A stretch of DNA of 64,000 nt, taken from Bacillota bacterium (GTDB taxonomy: Bacteria; Bacillota; UBA4882; UBA8346). The stretch lies in NCBI GenBank assembly GCA_023435565.1, contig JAEYRN010000105.1, forward strand, positions 7,860 through 71,859, given 5' to 3'. This document shows, piece by piece, positions 44,431-53,465 of the stretch (its first letter is position 1; the number at the start of each line of letters is the position of its first letter). Made by a program: the position numbers and the translations under genes. The notes under the pieces are model-generated. The model saw only the letters and a program-made list of their open reading frames with translations. It did not search any database and was not told where the DNA came from.

Positions 44431-45049
44431 AATTGGAGATCTTAACAATTTTCAATTGGATGTCCTCAAAGAAATTGGAAACATAGGCGCCGGACATGCA
44501 GCTACCGCTTTATCGCAATTAATATCGGAACCTATTGCTATGACTGTTCCTAATGTTTCGGTTGTCTCTTTGTCGGAAGTAAGTGAAATCTTAGGTGGAG
44601 CGGAACAAGAGGTTGTTGGAGTCTATATGCGAATGTTTGGTGATGTTCCCGGTAAAATTATATTTGTTTTTGCCGAAGAAGAAGCATTAACCTTAGCAGG
44701 AATGGTGACCGGTTCAAAAAATATCCCCAAGACCTTAAACGATTATGAAAAATCTGCTTTGAAGGAAATCGGTAACATTATGACCGGTGCTTATCTTTAT
44801 GCATTAACCAAGTTAACCGGTTATAATGTTTTATCCTCTGTTCCAATTTTAGCTAATGATATGGTAGGCGCTATTTTGAATACTGCTTTACTAGAATTTG
44901 GGATTATTGGTGATTATGCTTTATTTATTCAAACTCAATTCAGTTTGACTCAACGAAAAATCAATGGACACTTTTTCTTAGTGCCTGACCCGGGTGCGTT
45001 AGATGTGTTACTAAACGCTCTTGGAGTAGAAGTTGAATGGAAGAAATAA
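44423..45049 (+). CDS. cheC: CheY-P phosphatase CheC
   Basis: A 208-aa CheC-family phosphatase. Both active-site helices are present: LKEIGNIGAGHAATALSQL near 13-31 and LKEIGNIMTGAYLYALTKL near 112-130, each with the E-x2-N pair. With CheD and FliY it forms the Bacillus-type adaptation system. It overlaps cheW and cheD. Confidence 0.95.
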   Translation: MTKIGDLNNFQLDVLKEIGNIGAGHAATALSQLISEPIAMTVPNVSVVSLSEVSEILGGAEQEVVGVYMRMFGDVPGKIIFVFAEEEALTLAGMVTGSKNIPKTLNDYEKSALKEIGNIMTGAYLYALTKLTGYNVLSSVPILANDMVGAILNTALLEFGIIGDYALFIQTQFSLTQRKINGHFFLVPDPGALDVLLNALGVEVEWKK

Positions 45050-45522
45050 TAAAAGTCGGAATGGCTGAATTAAAAATTGCAAAAGCGCCTAGTAAGCTTG
45101 CTGCGTTAGGACTTGGTTCTTGTGTGGCTATTTGTGTTTATGATTCGGTAGTTAAAGTTGGGGGAATTGCTCATGTAATGCTGCCGTTAAGTTCGATGGC
45201 TGTTGATGATAAAAATCGGGCTAAATTTAGCGATACCGCCCTCCCCTTTTTACTTGAAGAAATTGAAAAAGTCGGCGCTAACCGTAACAGATTAAATATC
45301 AAGTTGGTTGGGGGCGCTGAAATGTTTACACATGAGATTAAGAATGAACGTCTAAAAATTGGCGAGCGTAATCTTCAGGTTATTGAAGAATCTTGTCAAA
45401 TGTTGGGCTTGGAGGTTTCAGATCGTTGCGTGGGGGGAAATACAGGGAAAAGCGTCACGATGGACTTGGAAAGCGGATCGATCCAAGTTAAAACAATAAA
45501 TGAAACATTATTAATGTCCTAA
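45037..45522 (+). CDS. cheD: Chemoreceptor glutamine deamidase CheD
   Basis: A 161-aa receptor deamidase and CheC partner. It has GLGSCVAICVYD with the nucleophilic Cys near 28, the following GGIAHVMLP with the catalytic His near 44, and IKLVGGAEMF. It overlaps cheC by 13 bases. Last chemotaxis enzyme before the sigma factor. Confidence 0.95.
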   Translation: MEEIIKVGMAELKIAKAPSKLAALGLGSCVAICVYDSVVKVGGIAHVMLPLSSMAVDDKNRAKFSDTALPFLLEEIEKVGANRNRLNIKLVGGAEMFTHEIKNERLKIGERNLQVIEESCQMLGLEVSDRCVGGNTGKSVTMDLESGSIQVKTINETLLMS

Positions 45523-45638
45523 AAAAAGTATAGTTATTTGTATATCATGTTCTTTATTAAAGAAGTAAGTATTCCGTATCGGATAAAAATAAGCTGACCG
45601 CTGGAAGGTTCGGGATTATTAAAGTAAGGAGGGTAGCT

Positions 45639-46433
45639 ATGTCAGTCGATAAAACGGCTCAGAACGAAGAAGCTTTATGGCAGAGTTATTTAGTCTCTAA
45701 ATCACCGGCCACCAGAGAAGCAATCATCTTAAAATATGCACCATTGGTTAAGTATGTTGCGGGTAGGGTTGCGATTGGTCTGCCATCAAATGTGGAATTT
45801 GACGATTTAGTTAGTTTCGGAGTATTTGGGTTGATGGATGCGATTGAAAAGTATGATCTCTCGCGGGGGATAAAGTTTGAAACATATGCAATCGCTAGAA
45901 TACGCGGGGCCATTCTTGATGGATTACGAAGTAACGATTGGGTCCCACGTTCGGTGCGACAAAAAGCCCGCGAATTAGAAAGGGTTTGTGCGGAACTTGA
46001 AAATCGGTTAGGTCGTTCCGCAACGGATCAGGAAATTAGTGAAGCAATGAGTATTAGTATTCAGGATTTTTATCAGCTTTTGTCCGAAGTAAGCTGTACC
46101 ACTTTGAGTTCCCTTGATGAACTGTGGATGGTTCATTCCAATGATGATGATTCTGTCCGGGTATTAGATCTTGTAAAGAATAATGATAGTGAAGACCCTT
46201 TACACCAAGTTGAAATTGAAGAAGTTAAAACAACTTTGGCAAACGCTATTGAGAGCTTACCCGAAAGGGAGAGGATGGTAATCGCGTTATATTACTATGA
46301 AGGATTGACTCTGAAAGAGATTGGCGAGATTATGGAAATTTCCGAGTCTCGTGTTTCACAGATACATACGAAAGCTATTTTTAGATTACGCGGTCGATTA
46401 AATCGGTGGCGTAAATCTACGGCGGAGGTGTAA
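45639..46433 (+). CDS. sigD: Flagellar sigma factor SigD (FliA)
   Basis: Sigma-28-type factor for late motility genes, 264 aa. It has region 2 (VEFDDLVSFGVFGLMDAIEKYD, then RGIKFETYAIARIRGAILDG), region 3 (RSVRQKARELERVCAELENRLG) and region 4 HTH (LKEIGEIMEISESRVSQIHT). SD AAGGAGGG. Its position after cheD is the Bacillus order. No anti-sigma flgM is seen in the window. Confidence 0.96.
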   Translation: MSVDKTAQNEEALWQSYLVSKSPATREAIILKYAPLVKYVAGRVAIGLPSNVEFDDLVSFGVFGLMDAIEKYDLSRGIKFETYAIARIRGAILDGLRSNDWVPRSVRQKARELERVCAELENRLGRSATDQEISEAMSISIQDFYQLLSEVSCTTLSSLDELWMVHSNDDDSVRVLDLVKNNDSEDPLHQVEIEEVKTTLANAIESLPERERMVIALYYYEGLTLKEIGEIMEISESRVSQIHTKAIFRLRGRLNRWRKSTAEV

Positions 46434-46434
46434 T

Positions 46435-47856
46435 ATGGCTGAACCTAATGCTCCTGCAACAACAAATAAATTACCGGATCGCGACGGGTGGTGTAGAATA
46501 CAAGTTTCAAATGACTTAATGGAAGCGTATCTGGTAATTGAACCTCCAACAGGAGAGGGAAAATGGCCTTTAAAGGAAGACGCTTTGAAAGCAATTAGTT
46601 CAGAAAATATTGTTTATGGTGTTAATGATGATGCTGTTAATGAAGCAATCAACAAACAGCAATTAAAACCTGTTTTAATCGCTAAAGGTAGAGCTCCAGT
46701 TAATGGAGTTGATGCCGAAATAAATTATCTTTTTGAAACAGGGGTTTTTCGGAAAGCTTTTGCCGAGGATGAATTCGGTCGGGTTGATTACCGTCAAGTC
46801 CAAAACCTTCAAAATGTTACAGTAGGACAAAAAATTGCGGAAAAGATTCCGCCTACACCTGGTGAACCCGGTTGCAACGTTAGGGGAGAAGATGTCAAAG
46901 CAACGCCTGGTAAAGATAAACAAGTTAAATTAGGTAAAAATGTAGCTTGGACCGAAGACAACCTGGCTATTGTATCAACTATTAACGGTGAACCAACTTT
47001 GGCCAATAGTAAAGTCAGCGTCCATGAAACACATGAAATCAAAGGGGATGTCAATTTTCAGTCCGGAAATGTTAATTTTTTAGGTAGTGTTATTATTCAG
47101 GGAAATGTTGAGAGCGGTTTTAAGATTGAAGCCGAAGGGGATGTTACAATTTACGGGAATGTCGATTCTGCCGATATAAAAGCTGGGGGTAATTTATTCA
47201 TAAAAGGCGGAATTTCCGGAATGGATAAAGGAGAAGTAACTTGTGGTGGGGATTTTTCCGCAAAATATATTGAACATGCTTCTGTCAATTGTGAAGGTAC
47301 CATTACTGTTAGGGAAGCAATTATGCATTGTCAAGTCAATGCCGACCAAAAAGTGGTTTGCGAAGGTGGAAAGGGCCTGATTGTGGGTGGTTTGATTCGT
47401 TCCGGTGAAGAAATTTCGGCTAAAAGTATTGGTTCCAGATTAGGAACCCTCACTGAATTGGAGGTTGGCGTTAAACCTAAGTTGAAATTGGAATCACAGG
47501 AGATTGAGGAACAAATTAGACAAAATAAAGATAGTTTGGATAAAGCAGAAAAAGCCATTGCGCTTTTAAGTAAAATGCCTAATCTTCCCGATGACCGAAA
47601 AGAGATGCTCCAAAATCTAATCAAGACTTCTTATGCTTTAAAAGCACAGATAAATGAAGCCGATGCCAAACGTCAGGAATTATTAGAGGAGATTTTGGTT
47701 AAATCGAAAGAAAAAGGAAAGATCAGGGTAAAAGAAGTTATTTTTCCCGGAGTTCGGGTTTCCATGGGAAAAACAACAATTATGATTCAAGATGAAATTA
47801 AATATGCGGTTTTAGTATACAACGAAGGAGAAATACAGATCCAACCCTACCGCTAA
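46435..47856 (+). CDS. DUF342/FapA family protein
   Basis: A 473-aa soluble protein of the FapA (DUF342) family. A central right-handed beta-helix with polar-polymer-like repeats (DVNFQSGNVNFLGSVIIQGN, DVTIYGNVDSADIKAGGNLF) is followed by a C-terminal coiled coil (about 350-415) and a beta end. It begins one base after the sigD stop, so it is co-translated. The family often accompanies flagellar operons in Bacillota. Its exact function is not established. Confidence 0.9.
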   Translation: MAEPNAPATTNKLPDRDGWCRIQVSNDLMEAYLVIEPPTGEGKWPLKEDALKAISSENIVYGVNDDAVNEAINKQQLKPVLIAKGRAPVNGVDAEINYLFETGVFRKAFAEDEFGRVDYRQVQNLQNVTVGQKIAEKIPPTPGEPGCNVRGEDVKATPGKDKQVKLGKNVAWTEDNLAIVSTINGEPTLANSKVSVHETHEIKGDVNFQSGNVNFLGSVIIQGNVESGFKIEAEGDVTIYGNVDSADIKAGGNLFIKGGISGMDKGEVTCGGDFSAKYIEHASVNCEGTITVREAIMHCQVNADQKVVCEGGKGLIVGGLIRSGEEISAKSIGSRLGTLTELEVGVKPKLKLESQEIEEQIRQNKDSLDKAEKAIALLSKMPNLPDDRKEMLQNLIKTSYALKAQINEADAKRQELLEEILVKSKEKGKIRVKEVIFPGVRVSMGKTTIMIQDEIKYAVLVYNEGEIQIQPYR

Positions 47857-47886
47857 CAATAAACTTGTAGTAGGGAAGTGATTTTT

Positions 47887-48213
47887 GTGCTTAAGCCTGT
47901 TGATTTGCAAACGATTATGCCTCGTTCTGTTGACCTTCAAAAGATCCAACAAATAAATAATACGCGTTACATTACCGAACAACAGGATATAGCAAAACAA
48001 GTAGTTCAAGAATCGCAACATCGTCAGGAACAGGTCCAGCAAAGTGACGCTTCAGCAGAAGGTAATCGGATTCATGATGAGCAACAATCCAGAGAACGAA
48101 AAGGTCGTAAATATCGCCGTTATAATTCCGGCAAGAAACAGGAAGAAAATGATACCGACGAAGCTTCCAATCTCGATCAAAAACGTGGAAATATAATCGA
48201 TATTAAAATATAA
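47887..48213 (+). CDS. Small Gln-rich protein of the flagellar cluster, unknown
   Basis: A GTG start at 47887 is preferred (MLKPVDLQTIMPRSVDLQ), eight bases after AGGGAAG. An alternative GTG at 47878 overlaps that site. The ~108-aa product is hydrophilic and rich in Gln, Arg and Glu, with a short conserved-looking N-terminus (KPVDLQ repeated as RSVDLQ). Similar small genes follow fapA in other Bacillota. No domain recognised. Confidence 0.72.
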   Translation: MLKPVDLQTIMPRSVDLQKIQQINNTRYITEQQDIAKQVVQESQHRQEQVQQSDASAEGNRIHDEQQSRERKGRKYRRYNSGKKQEENDTDEASNLDQKRGNIIDIKI

Positions 48214-48235
48214 TTGAAAAACGGGGGCATAGTAG

Positions 48236-48763
48236 GTGGATGGTGGAGCGGTTCTAATAACACTGTGTATTAATTGCTTAGTCATTTATTTTCTCCATAT
48301 TATCCATAAACGTTCAATCTCAAATACCATTCAGAATTTACGTAAAGAAGTAAACGAATTAGAAAATCTAGTCGCAGCCATAATCGAAGAGTTTGAAGAA
48401 GTGGCTGACAGGGTTTGGCAAACCGATGCTGAGAAAGAAAGAGAAGAACCGGTAAAGAAAAAAAATGAAAAAAACTATGAAAAATCTATTGAGTTTATAA
48501 ATCCTATAGAGTCTCCAACTTTTAAAGCAGATAAATTTGAAGAAACCGTTTCTATTGAATTAGATAATAGCATTCCTGAGAAAAAACAAGAGGGACCTCT
48601 GGAAACAATACCAATGTTTCAACCTCAAGAAATTATCGATCCGAAACATCATCGAATTCTTCAATTATGGAAGGATGGATTGGCGGTTGAAGAAATTGCA
48701 AAACAGTTGGGAACAGGCCGTGGTGAAATACAGTTGATATTGGGAATCTATAGAAGGAGTTAA
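48236..48763 (+). CDS. SwrB/YlxL-like membrane protein with C-terminal HTH
   Basis: A 175-aa protein with an N-terminal membrane helix (about 4-20), a coiled coil (NTIQNLRKEVNELENLVAAI), a Lys/Glu-rich linker, and a C-terminal helix-turn-helix-like block (HRILQLWKDGLAVEEIAKQL, then GTGRGEIQLILGIYRR). This is the layout and operon position of SwrB/DUF6115 proteins, which promote flagellar export-gate activation in Bacillus. GTG start with GGGGG eight bases upstream. Confidence 0.75.
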   Translation: MDGGAVLITLCINCLVIYFLHIIHKRSISNTIQNLRKEVNELENLVAAIIEEFEEVADRVWQTDAEKEREEPVKKKNEKNYEKSIEFINPIESPTFKADKFEETVSIELDNSIPEKKQEGPLETIPMFQPQEIIDPKHHRILQLWKDGLAVEEIAKQLGTGRGEIQLILGIYRRS

Positions 48764-48785
48764 GCCGTGCCGGAGGGTGCGGTTT
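48763..48785 (+). other. Hairpin carrying GGAGGG between swrB-like gene and ftsQ
   Basis: AGCCGTGCC and GGTGCGGTT pair fully, with G-U pairs, around a GGAG loop, followed by TTGT. The only SD-like sequence for ftsQ (GGAGGG, 48773-48778) is in this loop and stem, 14 bases from the ATG. It could limit ftsQ translation or be a weak terminator. Confidence 0.4.
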
Positions 48786-48792
48786 TGTACTA

Positions 48793-49557
48793 ATGGGCAC
48801 TAACTATCAAAACAAGATTCAAAAAAGAAATGGAGCTCCGCGATTTGAGATTATTTTTGGGGTCTTATTAGTTTTTTTAATAGGTTTAATACTACTTAAT
48901 TCTAAGTTATTTGCGGTTACGAATGTCGAAATTAAAGGAAATCAAATAGTTTCATCAGAAGATATAATTTTAAATGCCGGATTAAATTCATACCGTAATA
49001 TTTTCCAGATAGACAGCGATAAGCTTAGTACTTTAATTCTTCAAGATCCTCGAATTGCTACAGTAAAAATCAAAAGACAATTACCGGGTAAAATTATTAT
49101 TTTTGTTGATGAACGTATTCCCCTTTGTCTTTTGTCATATTTAAATAACTTGTTAATTATCGGCGATGATGCTTTGGTAATGGGTGTCCAGGAAGAGAAT
49201 GAAGCCATCGAATTACCGGTTGTTATTGGGGTAAGGCCTAAGTCTATAAAATATGGGGAAAAGGTTCTATCCTCCGATTTTCAAATAGCCCTTGAGATTT
49301 TGAGATATTCGGATGATTATCTTCATCAAGTAATTAGTGAAATCGATTTAAGTAAGTTTAGACTCTACCTTAACCTACCGGAGTATCATCATTCGATTAA
49401 AGTGGAATTGGGGACTGCCGAACGATTGGAGGAAAAAATTACTAATCTTCGCTCTATTCTCCTTTCTGCTGATTTAAAGGGTAAACTGGAACAAATTGAT
49501 TTACGAGTTTCGGATCTTCCTACCGTAATTACCTCGAAGTCTTTGAAGAAGTTATAA
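48793..49557 (+). CDS. ftsQ: Cell division protein FtsQ/DivIB
   Basis: Divisome membrane protein, 254 aa. It has a short cytoplasmic tail, one helix (about 19-39, IIFGVLLVFLIGLILLNSKL), then a POTRA domain (VTNVEIKGNQIVSSEDIILN near 42-61) and a beta domain. It follows the flagellar genes directly. The ATG lacks a well-spaced SD. Confidence 0.9.
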   Translation: MGTNYQNKIQKRNGAPRFEIIFGVLLVFLIGLILLNSKLFAVTNVEIKGNQIVSSEDIILNAGLNSYRNIFQIDSDKLSTLILQDPRIATVKIKRQLPGKIIIFVDERIPLCLLSYLNNLLIIGDDALVMGVQEENEAIELPVVIGVRPKSIKYGEKVLSSDFQIALEILRYSDDYLHQVISEIDLSKFRLYLNLPEYHHSIKVELGTAERLEEKITNLRSILLSADLKGKLEQIDLRVSDLPTVITSKSLKKL

Positions 49558-49686
49558 AAAAATTTCATTAATTGGCAGGTTAATCTTTTTAAATGCAGAA
49601 CTAATATTAATTTAAAGAGACTTGAACTTTGTTTTGGCAATCTATTCATTAATACATGTTATAACAGACTTGGAGGAACCCATTTT

Positions 49687-50730
49687 ATGCTTGAATTTGA
49701 TGTTGCAAATCATCAATTTGCATCTTTAAAAGTAATAGGTGTCGGAGGTGGCGGCACCAATGCGGTCAATAGAATGATTGAAGCTAAAATTCAAGGAGTT
49801 GAGTTTATAGCTATAAATACAGACGGGCAGGCATTAAACCGATCTAACGCTGATATCAGGTTACGTATTGGTGATGCCCTTACTAAAGGATTAGGTGCAG
49901 GTGCTAATCCTGAAATTGGGCAAAGGGCTGCTTTAGAGAGTAAAGATGAAATACTTGGGGTTTTACAAGGCGCGGATATGGTATTTGTCACTGCCGGGAT
50001 GGGTGGTGGTACCGGTACCGGCGCTGCTCCAATAATCGCACAAATGGCGCGGGAACTAGGAGCATTGACAGTTGGAGTGGTAACCAAGCCGTTTTTATTT
50101 GAAGGACGAATTCGTCAAAATCAAGCTGAAAAAGGGGTCGCGACACTTAAAGAGAATGTTGATACTCTAATTACCATACCAAACGAGCGTTTACTACAAA
50201 TTGTTGATAAAAACACTTCTATTGTTGAAGCCTTTCGAATGGCAGATGATGTTTTGCGACAGGGGGTTCAAGGTATTTCGGATTTAATAACAATTACCGG
50301 TTTGATAAATGTTGATTTTGCAGATGTTAAAACAATTATGAGCACTGCAGGATCAGCTTTAATGGGAATCGGGTTGTCTAAAGGTGAAGGCCGAGCAGTT
50401 CAAGCAGCTAAAAGCGCAATAAATAGCTCCTTACTTGAAACATCAATCGAAGGTTCCAAAGGGGTATTATTGAATATTACTGGAAGTAGCAATCTGACAT
50501 TGGCTGATGTAAATGAAGCCGCGGCTGTTATAACCGAAGCCGCCGATCCGGACGCAAATATTATTTTTGGCGCGGTAATTGATGAATCTTTAGGGGAAGA
50601 AATTCGAGTGACTGTAATTGCTACCGGGTTTGAACAAAAACGTTCCAAACGGATGGGTTTAGATGACTTGGAAATTAGACCTTTTGTCAATGATGAACTG
50701 GATATTCCCCCATTTCTAAGAAAAAAATAA
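49687..50730 (+). CDS. ftsZ: Cell division GTPase FtsZ
   Basis: Tubulin-like GTPase that forms the Z ring. It has the signature GGGTGTGAAP near 106-115, VGVGGGGTNAVNRMIE near 17-32 and the T7 loop NVDFADVKTIM. The C-terminal tail is short and ends with the ZipA/FtsA-binding type peptide (LDIPPFLRKK). 347 aa, full length. SD TTGGAGG. No ftsA lies between ftsQ and ftsZ. Confidence 0.97.
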   Translation: MLEFDVANHQFASLKVIGVGGGGTNAVNRMIEAKIQGVEFIAINTDGQALNRSNADIRLRIGDALTKGLGAGANPEIGQRAALESKDEILGVLQGADMVFVTAGMGGGTGTGAAPIIAQMARELGALTVGVVTKPFLFEGRIRQNQAEKGVATLKENVDTLITIPNERLLQIVDKNTSIVEAFRMADDVLRQGVQGISDLITITGLINVDFADVKTIMSTAGSALMGIGLSKGEGRAVQAAKSAINSSLLETSIEGSKGVLLNITGSSNLTLADVNEAAAVITEAADPDANIIFGAVIDESLGEEIRVTVIATGFEQKRSKRMGLDDLEIRPFVNDELDIPPFLRKK

Positions 50731-50756
50731 ACAAATTTATTAAAATAATTATAAGC

Positions 50757-50790
50757 GAAAAGCGTTCAGATGTCGGTCTGAGCGCTTTTC
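50757..50790 (+). terminator. Rho-independent terminator after ftsZ
   Basis: GAAAAGCG(T/C)TCAGA / TCTGAGCGCTTTTC stem (one mismatch or G-U pair) with a 6-nt loop. Confidence 0.75.
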
Positions 50791-50911
50791 CTCGTTTTAG
50801 GACTTATCGGTAAAAAAGAGGAAAAAAGAGTTAATTACGGTAATTTTTGTGACAAGTTTACAGAGGAAAATCAACTTATAGTCTGTAAAATTAAAATAGG
50901 GGTTGAATGTG

Positions 50912-51811
50912 ATGTTAAAGGTTTACTTGGATTTACCTCTACTTGGAGGTTTACTTGGTTGGATTGAAGATACAGTCCTATTATGGATGGTTGGACAGAT
51001 AGGCGTTGTTAAAACTCAATGGCACCGGTTTATTATAGGTGGGGCTGTTGGGGGCTTATTCCAATTATTAATTATGGTAAATCAAGCTTCGGGAGGGTTA
51101 GTCAATAGTTGGATTACTTCGCCAATAGTATTTACATTATTAGTGCCGGTAATAATGGTTGGTTTTACTTTTTTTCCAATAAAAATCAAAAGAATTCTGA
51201 AACTGTTTGGATATTTTTATTTACTATCTTTTTTACTATCCGGAATCCATTGGGGACTGGATAGTATAAATCGTCGTTATTTTCAATTAGAGATCAATTT
51301 TTGGTGGCGTTTTTGGTGTCATCTTACCCTAATCTTTATCTTAGGAGAACTTGGTTGGGGAGTAGTTCACCGTAAACTCTGGGAACAAATTTGTCTTTAC
51401 CCGATTCAAATTAGTTGGGATGGAAACGAATTAAATCTTAATGCTTTACTTGATACCGGAAACCGATTACATGATCCTTTAACTAAAGTACCGGTGGTTA
51501 TTGTTGAGTTTAATCAAGTTAAACAATTACTACCCGTTGAGATAATTGATTTAATCGAAAAGATGCAATCGGGGGAATTGGATAATAATTGGGAAATACC
51601 TAATATTTGGGAAGAACGGGTACGGATTTTACCTTTTAAAAGTATTGGGAAAGAGCATGGAATTTTAATAGGTTTTCGGCCTGATTCATTGAAAATTTGG
51701 CAAAAACAGCAAACAGTTTCACATAATCAGGTTGTAATCGGTATTTGTAACCGTTCTTTATCGCCGGAGGGGGTATTTCAGGCTTTGATACCACCAGCAG
51801 TACTAATGTAG
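50912..51811 (+). CDS. spoIIGA: Pro-sigma-E processing protease SpoIIGA
   Basis: Membrane aspartyl protease that activates pro-sigma-E in the mother cell. Start at ATG 50912 (MLKVYLDLPLLGG), matching the family N-terminus. Five helices lie in the first ~150 residues, then the protease domain with the catalytic D181 in LLDTGNRLHDP (D183 in B. subtilis). 299 aa. Upstream, TAAAAT (50886-50891) with a weak -35-like TTTACA about 23 bp away resembles the long-spaced Spo0A-dependent spoIIG promoter. That reading is tentative. Confidence 0.94.
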   Translation: MLKVYLDLPLLGGLLGWIEDTVLLWMVGQIGVVKTQWHRFIIGGAVGGLFQLLIMVNQASGGLVNSWITSPIVFTLLVPVIMVGFTFFPIKIKRILKLFGYFYLLSFLLSGIHWGLDSINRRYFQLEINFWWRFWCHLTLIFILGELGWGVVHRKLWEQICLYPIQISWDGNELNLNALLDTGNRLHDPLTKVPVVIVEFNQVKQLLPVEIIDLIEKMQSGELDNNWEIPNIWEERVRILPFKSIGKEHGILIGFRPDSLKIWQKQQTVSHNQVVIGICNRSLSPEGVFQALIPPAVLM

Positions 51812-51855
51812 CATAGGCCTTGTTAAACAATATTTCTTCAAAGGAGAGAAACTAA

Positions 51856-52587
51856 ATGTTAATTTGGTGGAAGAGATGGTTATGGGATATTAGACTTCAG
51901 CTGATTAAAATTATGAAAAAAGTTGGAATAACTCCGGAAATAGTGGCTTACATAGGAAGTAGTGAAGCCCTCCCACCTCCTTTAACCAATGATGAAGAAC
52001 TTTTTTTGTTGGATAAATTGGAGGCCGGGGATAAAACAGTAAAATCAGTATTAATAGAAAGAAATTTACGTTTAGTGGTTTATATAGCCCGTAAATTTGA
52101 AAATAGCGGAGTAGGTATTGAAGACTTGGTTTCAATTGGTACAATTGGTTTAATTAAGGCTGTTAATACTTTTGATCCCGGTAAAAAAATAAAATTAGCG
52201 ACTTATGCTTCCCGGTGTATCGAAAACGAGATTCTGATGTATTTAAGAAGAAATAATAAAATACGGGCTGAGGTATCCTTTGATGAACCACTCAATATCG
52301 ATTGGGATGGTAATGAATTGCTATTATCCGATGTGTTAGGTAGTGAGAATGATTCTACATATAAATATGTCGAAGAAGAAATTGATAAAAATTTATTGGA
52401 CTCAGCTATGGAACATCTGAGTGACCGTGAAAAAGTCATTGTGCAACTGCGGTTCGGCCTAAGAGATGGTAGTGAAAAAACTCAAAAAGAAGTGGCGGAC
52501 CTTTTAGGGATATCCCAATCTTATATTTCACGTTTAGAGAAGCGGATCATAAAAAAATTAAAAAAAGAGATTAAGCGTTTGGATTAA
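51856..52587 (+). CDS. sigE: Mother-cell sporulation sigma factor pro-sigma-E
   Basis: Early mother-cell sigma factor, made as an inactive precursor. The N-terminal pro-sequence (about residues 1-30, basic and hydrophobic with several Trp) precedes the conserved YIGSSEALPPPL stretch where SpoIIGA cleaves nearby. Regions 2 (NLRLVVYIARKFENSGVGIE, KLATYASRCIENEILMYLRR) and 4 (EVADLLGISQSYISRLEKRI) are typical. 243 aa. SD AAAGGAGAG. It follows spoIIGA by 44 bases. Confidence 0.96.
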   Translation: MLIWWKRWLWDIRLQLIKIMKKVGITPEIVAYIGSSEALPPPLTNDEELFLLDKLEAGDKTVKSVLIERNLRLVVYIARKFENSGVGIEDLVSIGTIGLIKAVNTFDPGKKIKLATYASRCIENEILMYLRRNNKIRAEVSFDEPLNIDWDGNELLLSDVLGSENDSTYKYVEEEIDKNLLDSAMEHLSDREKVIVQLRFGLRDGSEKTQKEVADLLGISQSYISRLEKRIIKKLKKEIKRLD

Positions 52588-52647
52588 AAGGATTTCTTTA
52601 TGTGCTTCTTGAACTACTTCATCCTATATGAATAACGAGGTGAGGAT

Positions 52648-53163
52648 ATGATAAAGACTGTTGCGTTAGTAATAGCAGAGCAGTTTTTTAGGGATGAAGA
52701 ATATCAAATACCCAAAGACATTTTGGAAAGATGGGGGTATAGAGTTATAACCGCCTCCACAAAACTAGAAAATGCCATTGGTAAACTTGGTATGACTGTA
52801 AAACCGGATATTTTAGTGAAAGATCTTATTAACCAGAAATTAGCCGCTCTTATTTTTGTAGGTGGAGGCGGAAGTTCTCAATATTTTAATGATCAATCCG
52901 TCCATCAATTGGCAAGACACTTTAATGATCGGGGTAATATAGTAGGTGCTATTTGTATAGCTCCCGTTATTTTAGCTAACGCCGGGGTACTTAAAGGGAA
53001 AAAAGCTACGGTTTTTCCCGACGGTATTAAGGATCTAGAAAAGAGTGGAGCGGTTTATACAGGAAATTTGGTTGAAGTTGATGGTAATATTATTACCGGA
53101 GCTGGACCTGAAGCTGCTGAAACTTTTGGCAATAAATTAGTAGCAATGTTAACCCAGGGTTAA
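52648..53163 (+). CDS. DJ-1/PfpI family protein
   Basis: A 171-aa protein of the DJ-1/PfpI superfamily. It has the nucleophile-elbow motif GAICIAPVILANAG with Cys near 109, the Rossmann-like GGGGSSQYF region near 73-81, and GPEAAETFGNKLVAML at the C-terminus. The reaction (deglycase/chaperone-like or protease-like) cannot be told. SD AGGTGAGG. It lies between sigE and sigG, an unusual insertion in this conserved order. A terminator follows. Confidence 0.85.
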   Translation: MIKTVALVIAEQFFRDEEYQIPKDILERWGYRVITASTKLENAIGKLGMTVKPDILVKDLINQKLAALIFVGGGGSSQYFNDQSVHQLARHFNDRGNIVGAICIAPVILANAGVLKGKKATVFPDGIKDLEKSGAVYTGNLVEVDGNIITGAGPEAAETFGNKLVAMLTQG

Positions 53164-53298
53164 CCATACTAACGCGATGAAATTGAACTTTAGCTAACTG
53201 AAGAATAAGCTTTTACTCTTAAGACAGGATTAGGCTCACCGTACTTGATAACATAGCTTTTGAATAATTGTAATTTTTAAATTTCACTTCTATATAAT

Positions 53299-53334
53299 AC
53301 AAACCCTTATTTAACTGGGGTTTGTTATTTTTTT
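53299..53334 (+). terminator. Rho-independent terminator
   Basis: ACAAACCC / GGGTTTGT stem, 11-nt loop, then TATTTTTTTG. It ends the sigE-pfpI unit. The rest of the ~300-base gap before sigG holds no gene. Confidence 0.82.
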
Positions 53335-53390
53335 GAAGTAATGAAATATCGGGTTTAAATGGACTAACATCCGTAAACCATATTAAACGG

Positions 53391-53419
53391 GTATAAATAC
53401 CGATCCCCTTGGCAATAAT
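53391..53419 (+). promoter_or_regulatory. Sigma-F/G-like promoter before sigG
   Basis: GTATA (53391-53395), exactly 15 bp, then GGCAATAAT (53411-53419). The B. subtilis sigma-F consensus is GYWTA-N15-GGHRARHT; the -35 is a full match and the -10 matches 6 of 8. It lies 47 bases before the sigG ATG. Confidence 0.45.
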
Positions 53420-53465
53420 CAATCTTAGACGCGCGCTAAGAGAGATACGGGAGTGAATGAACTGG

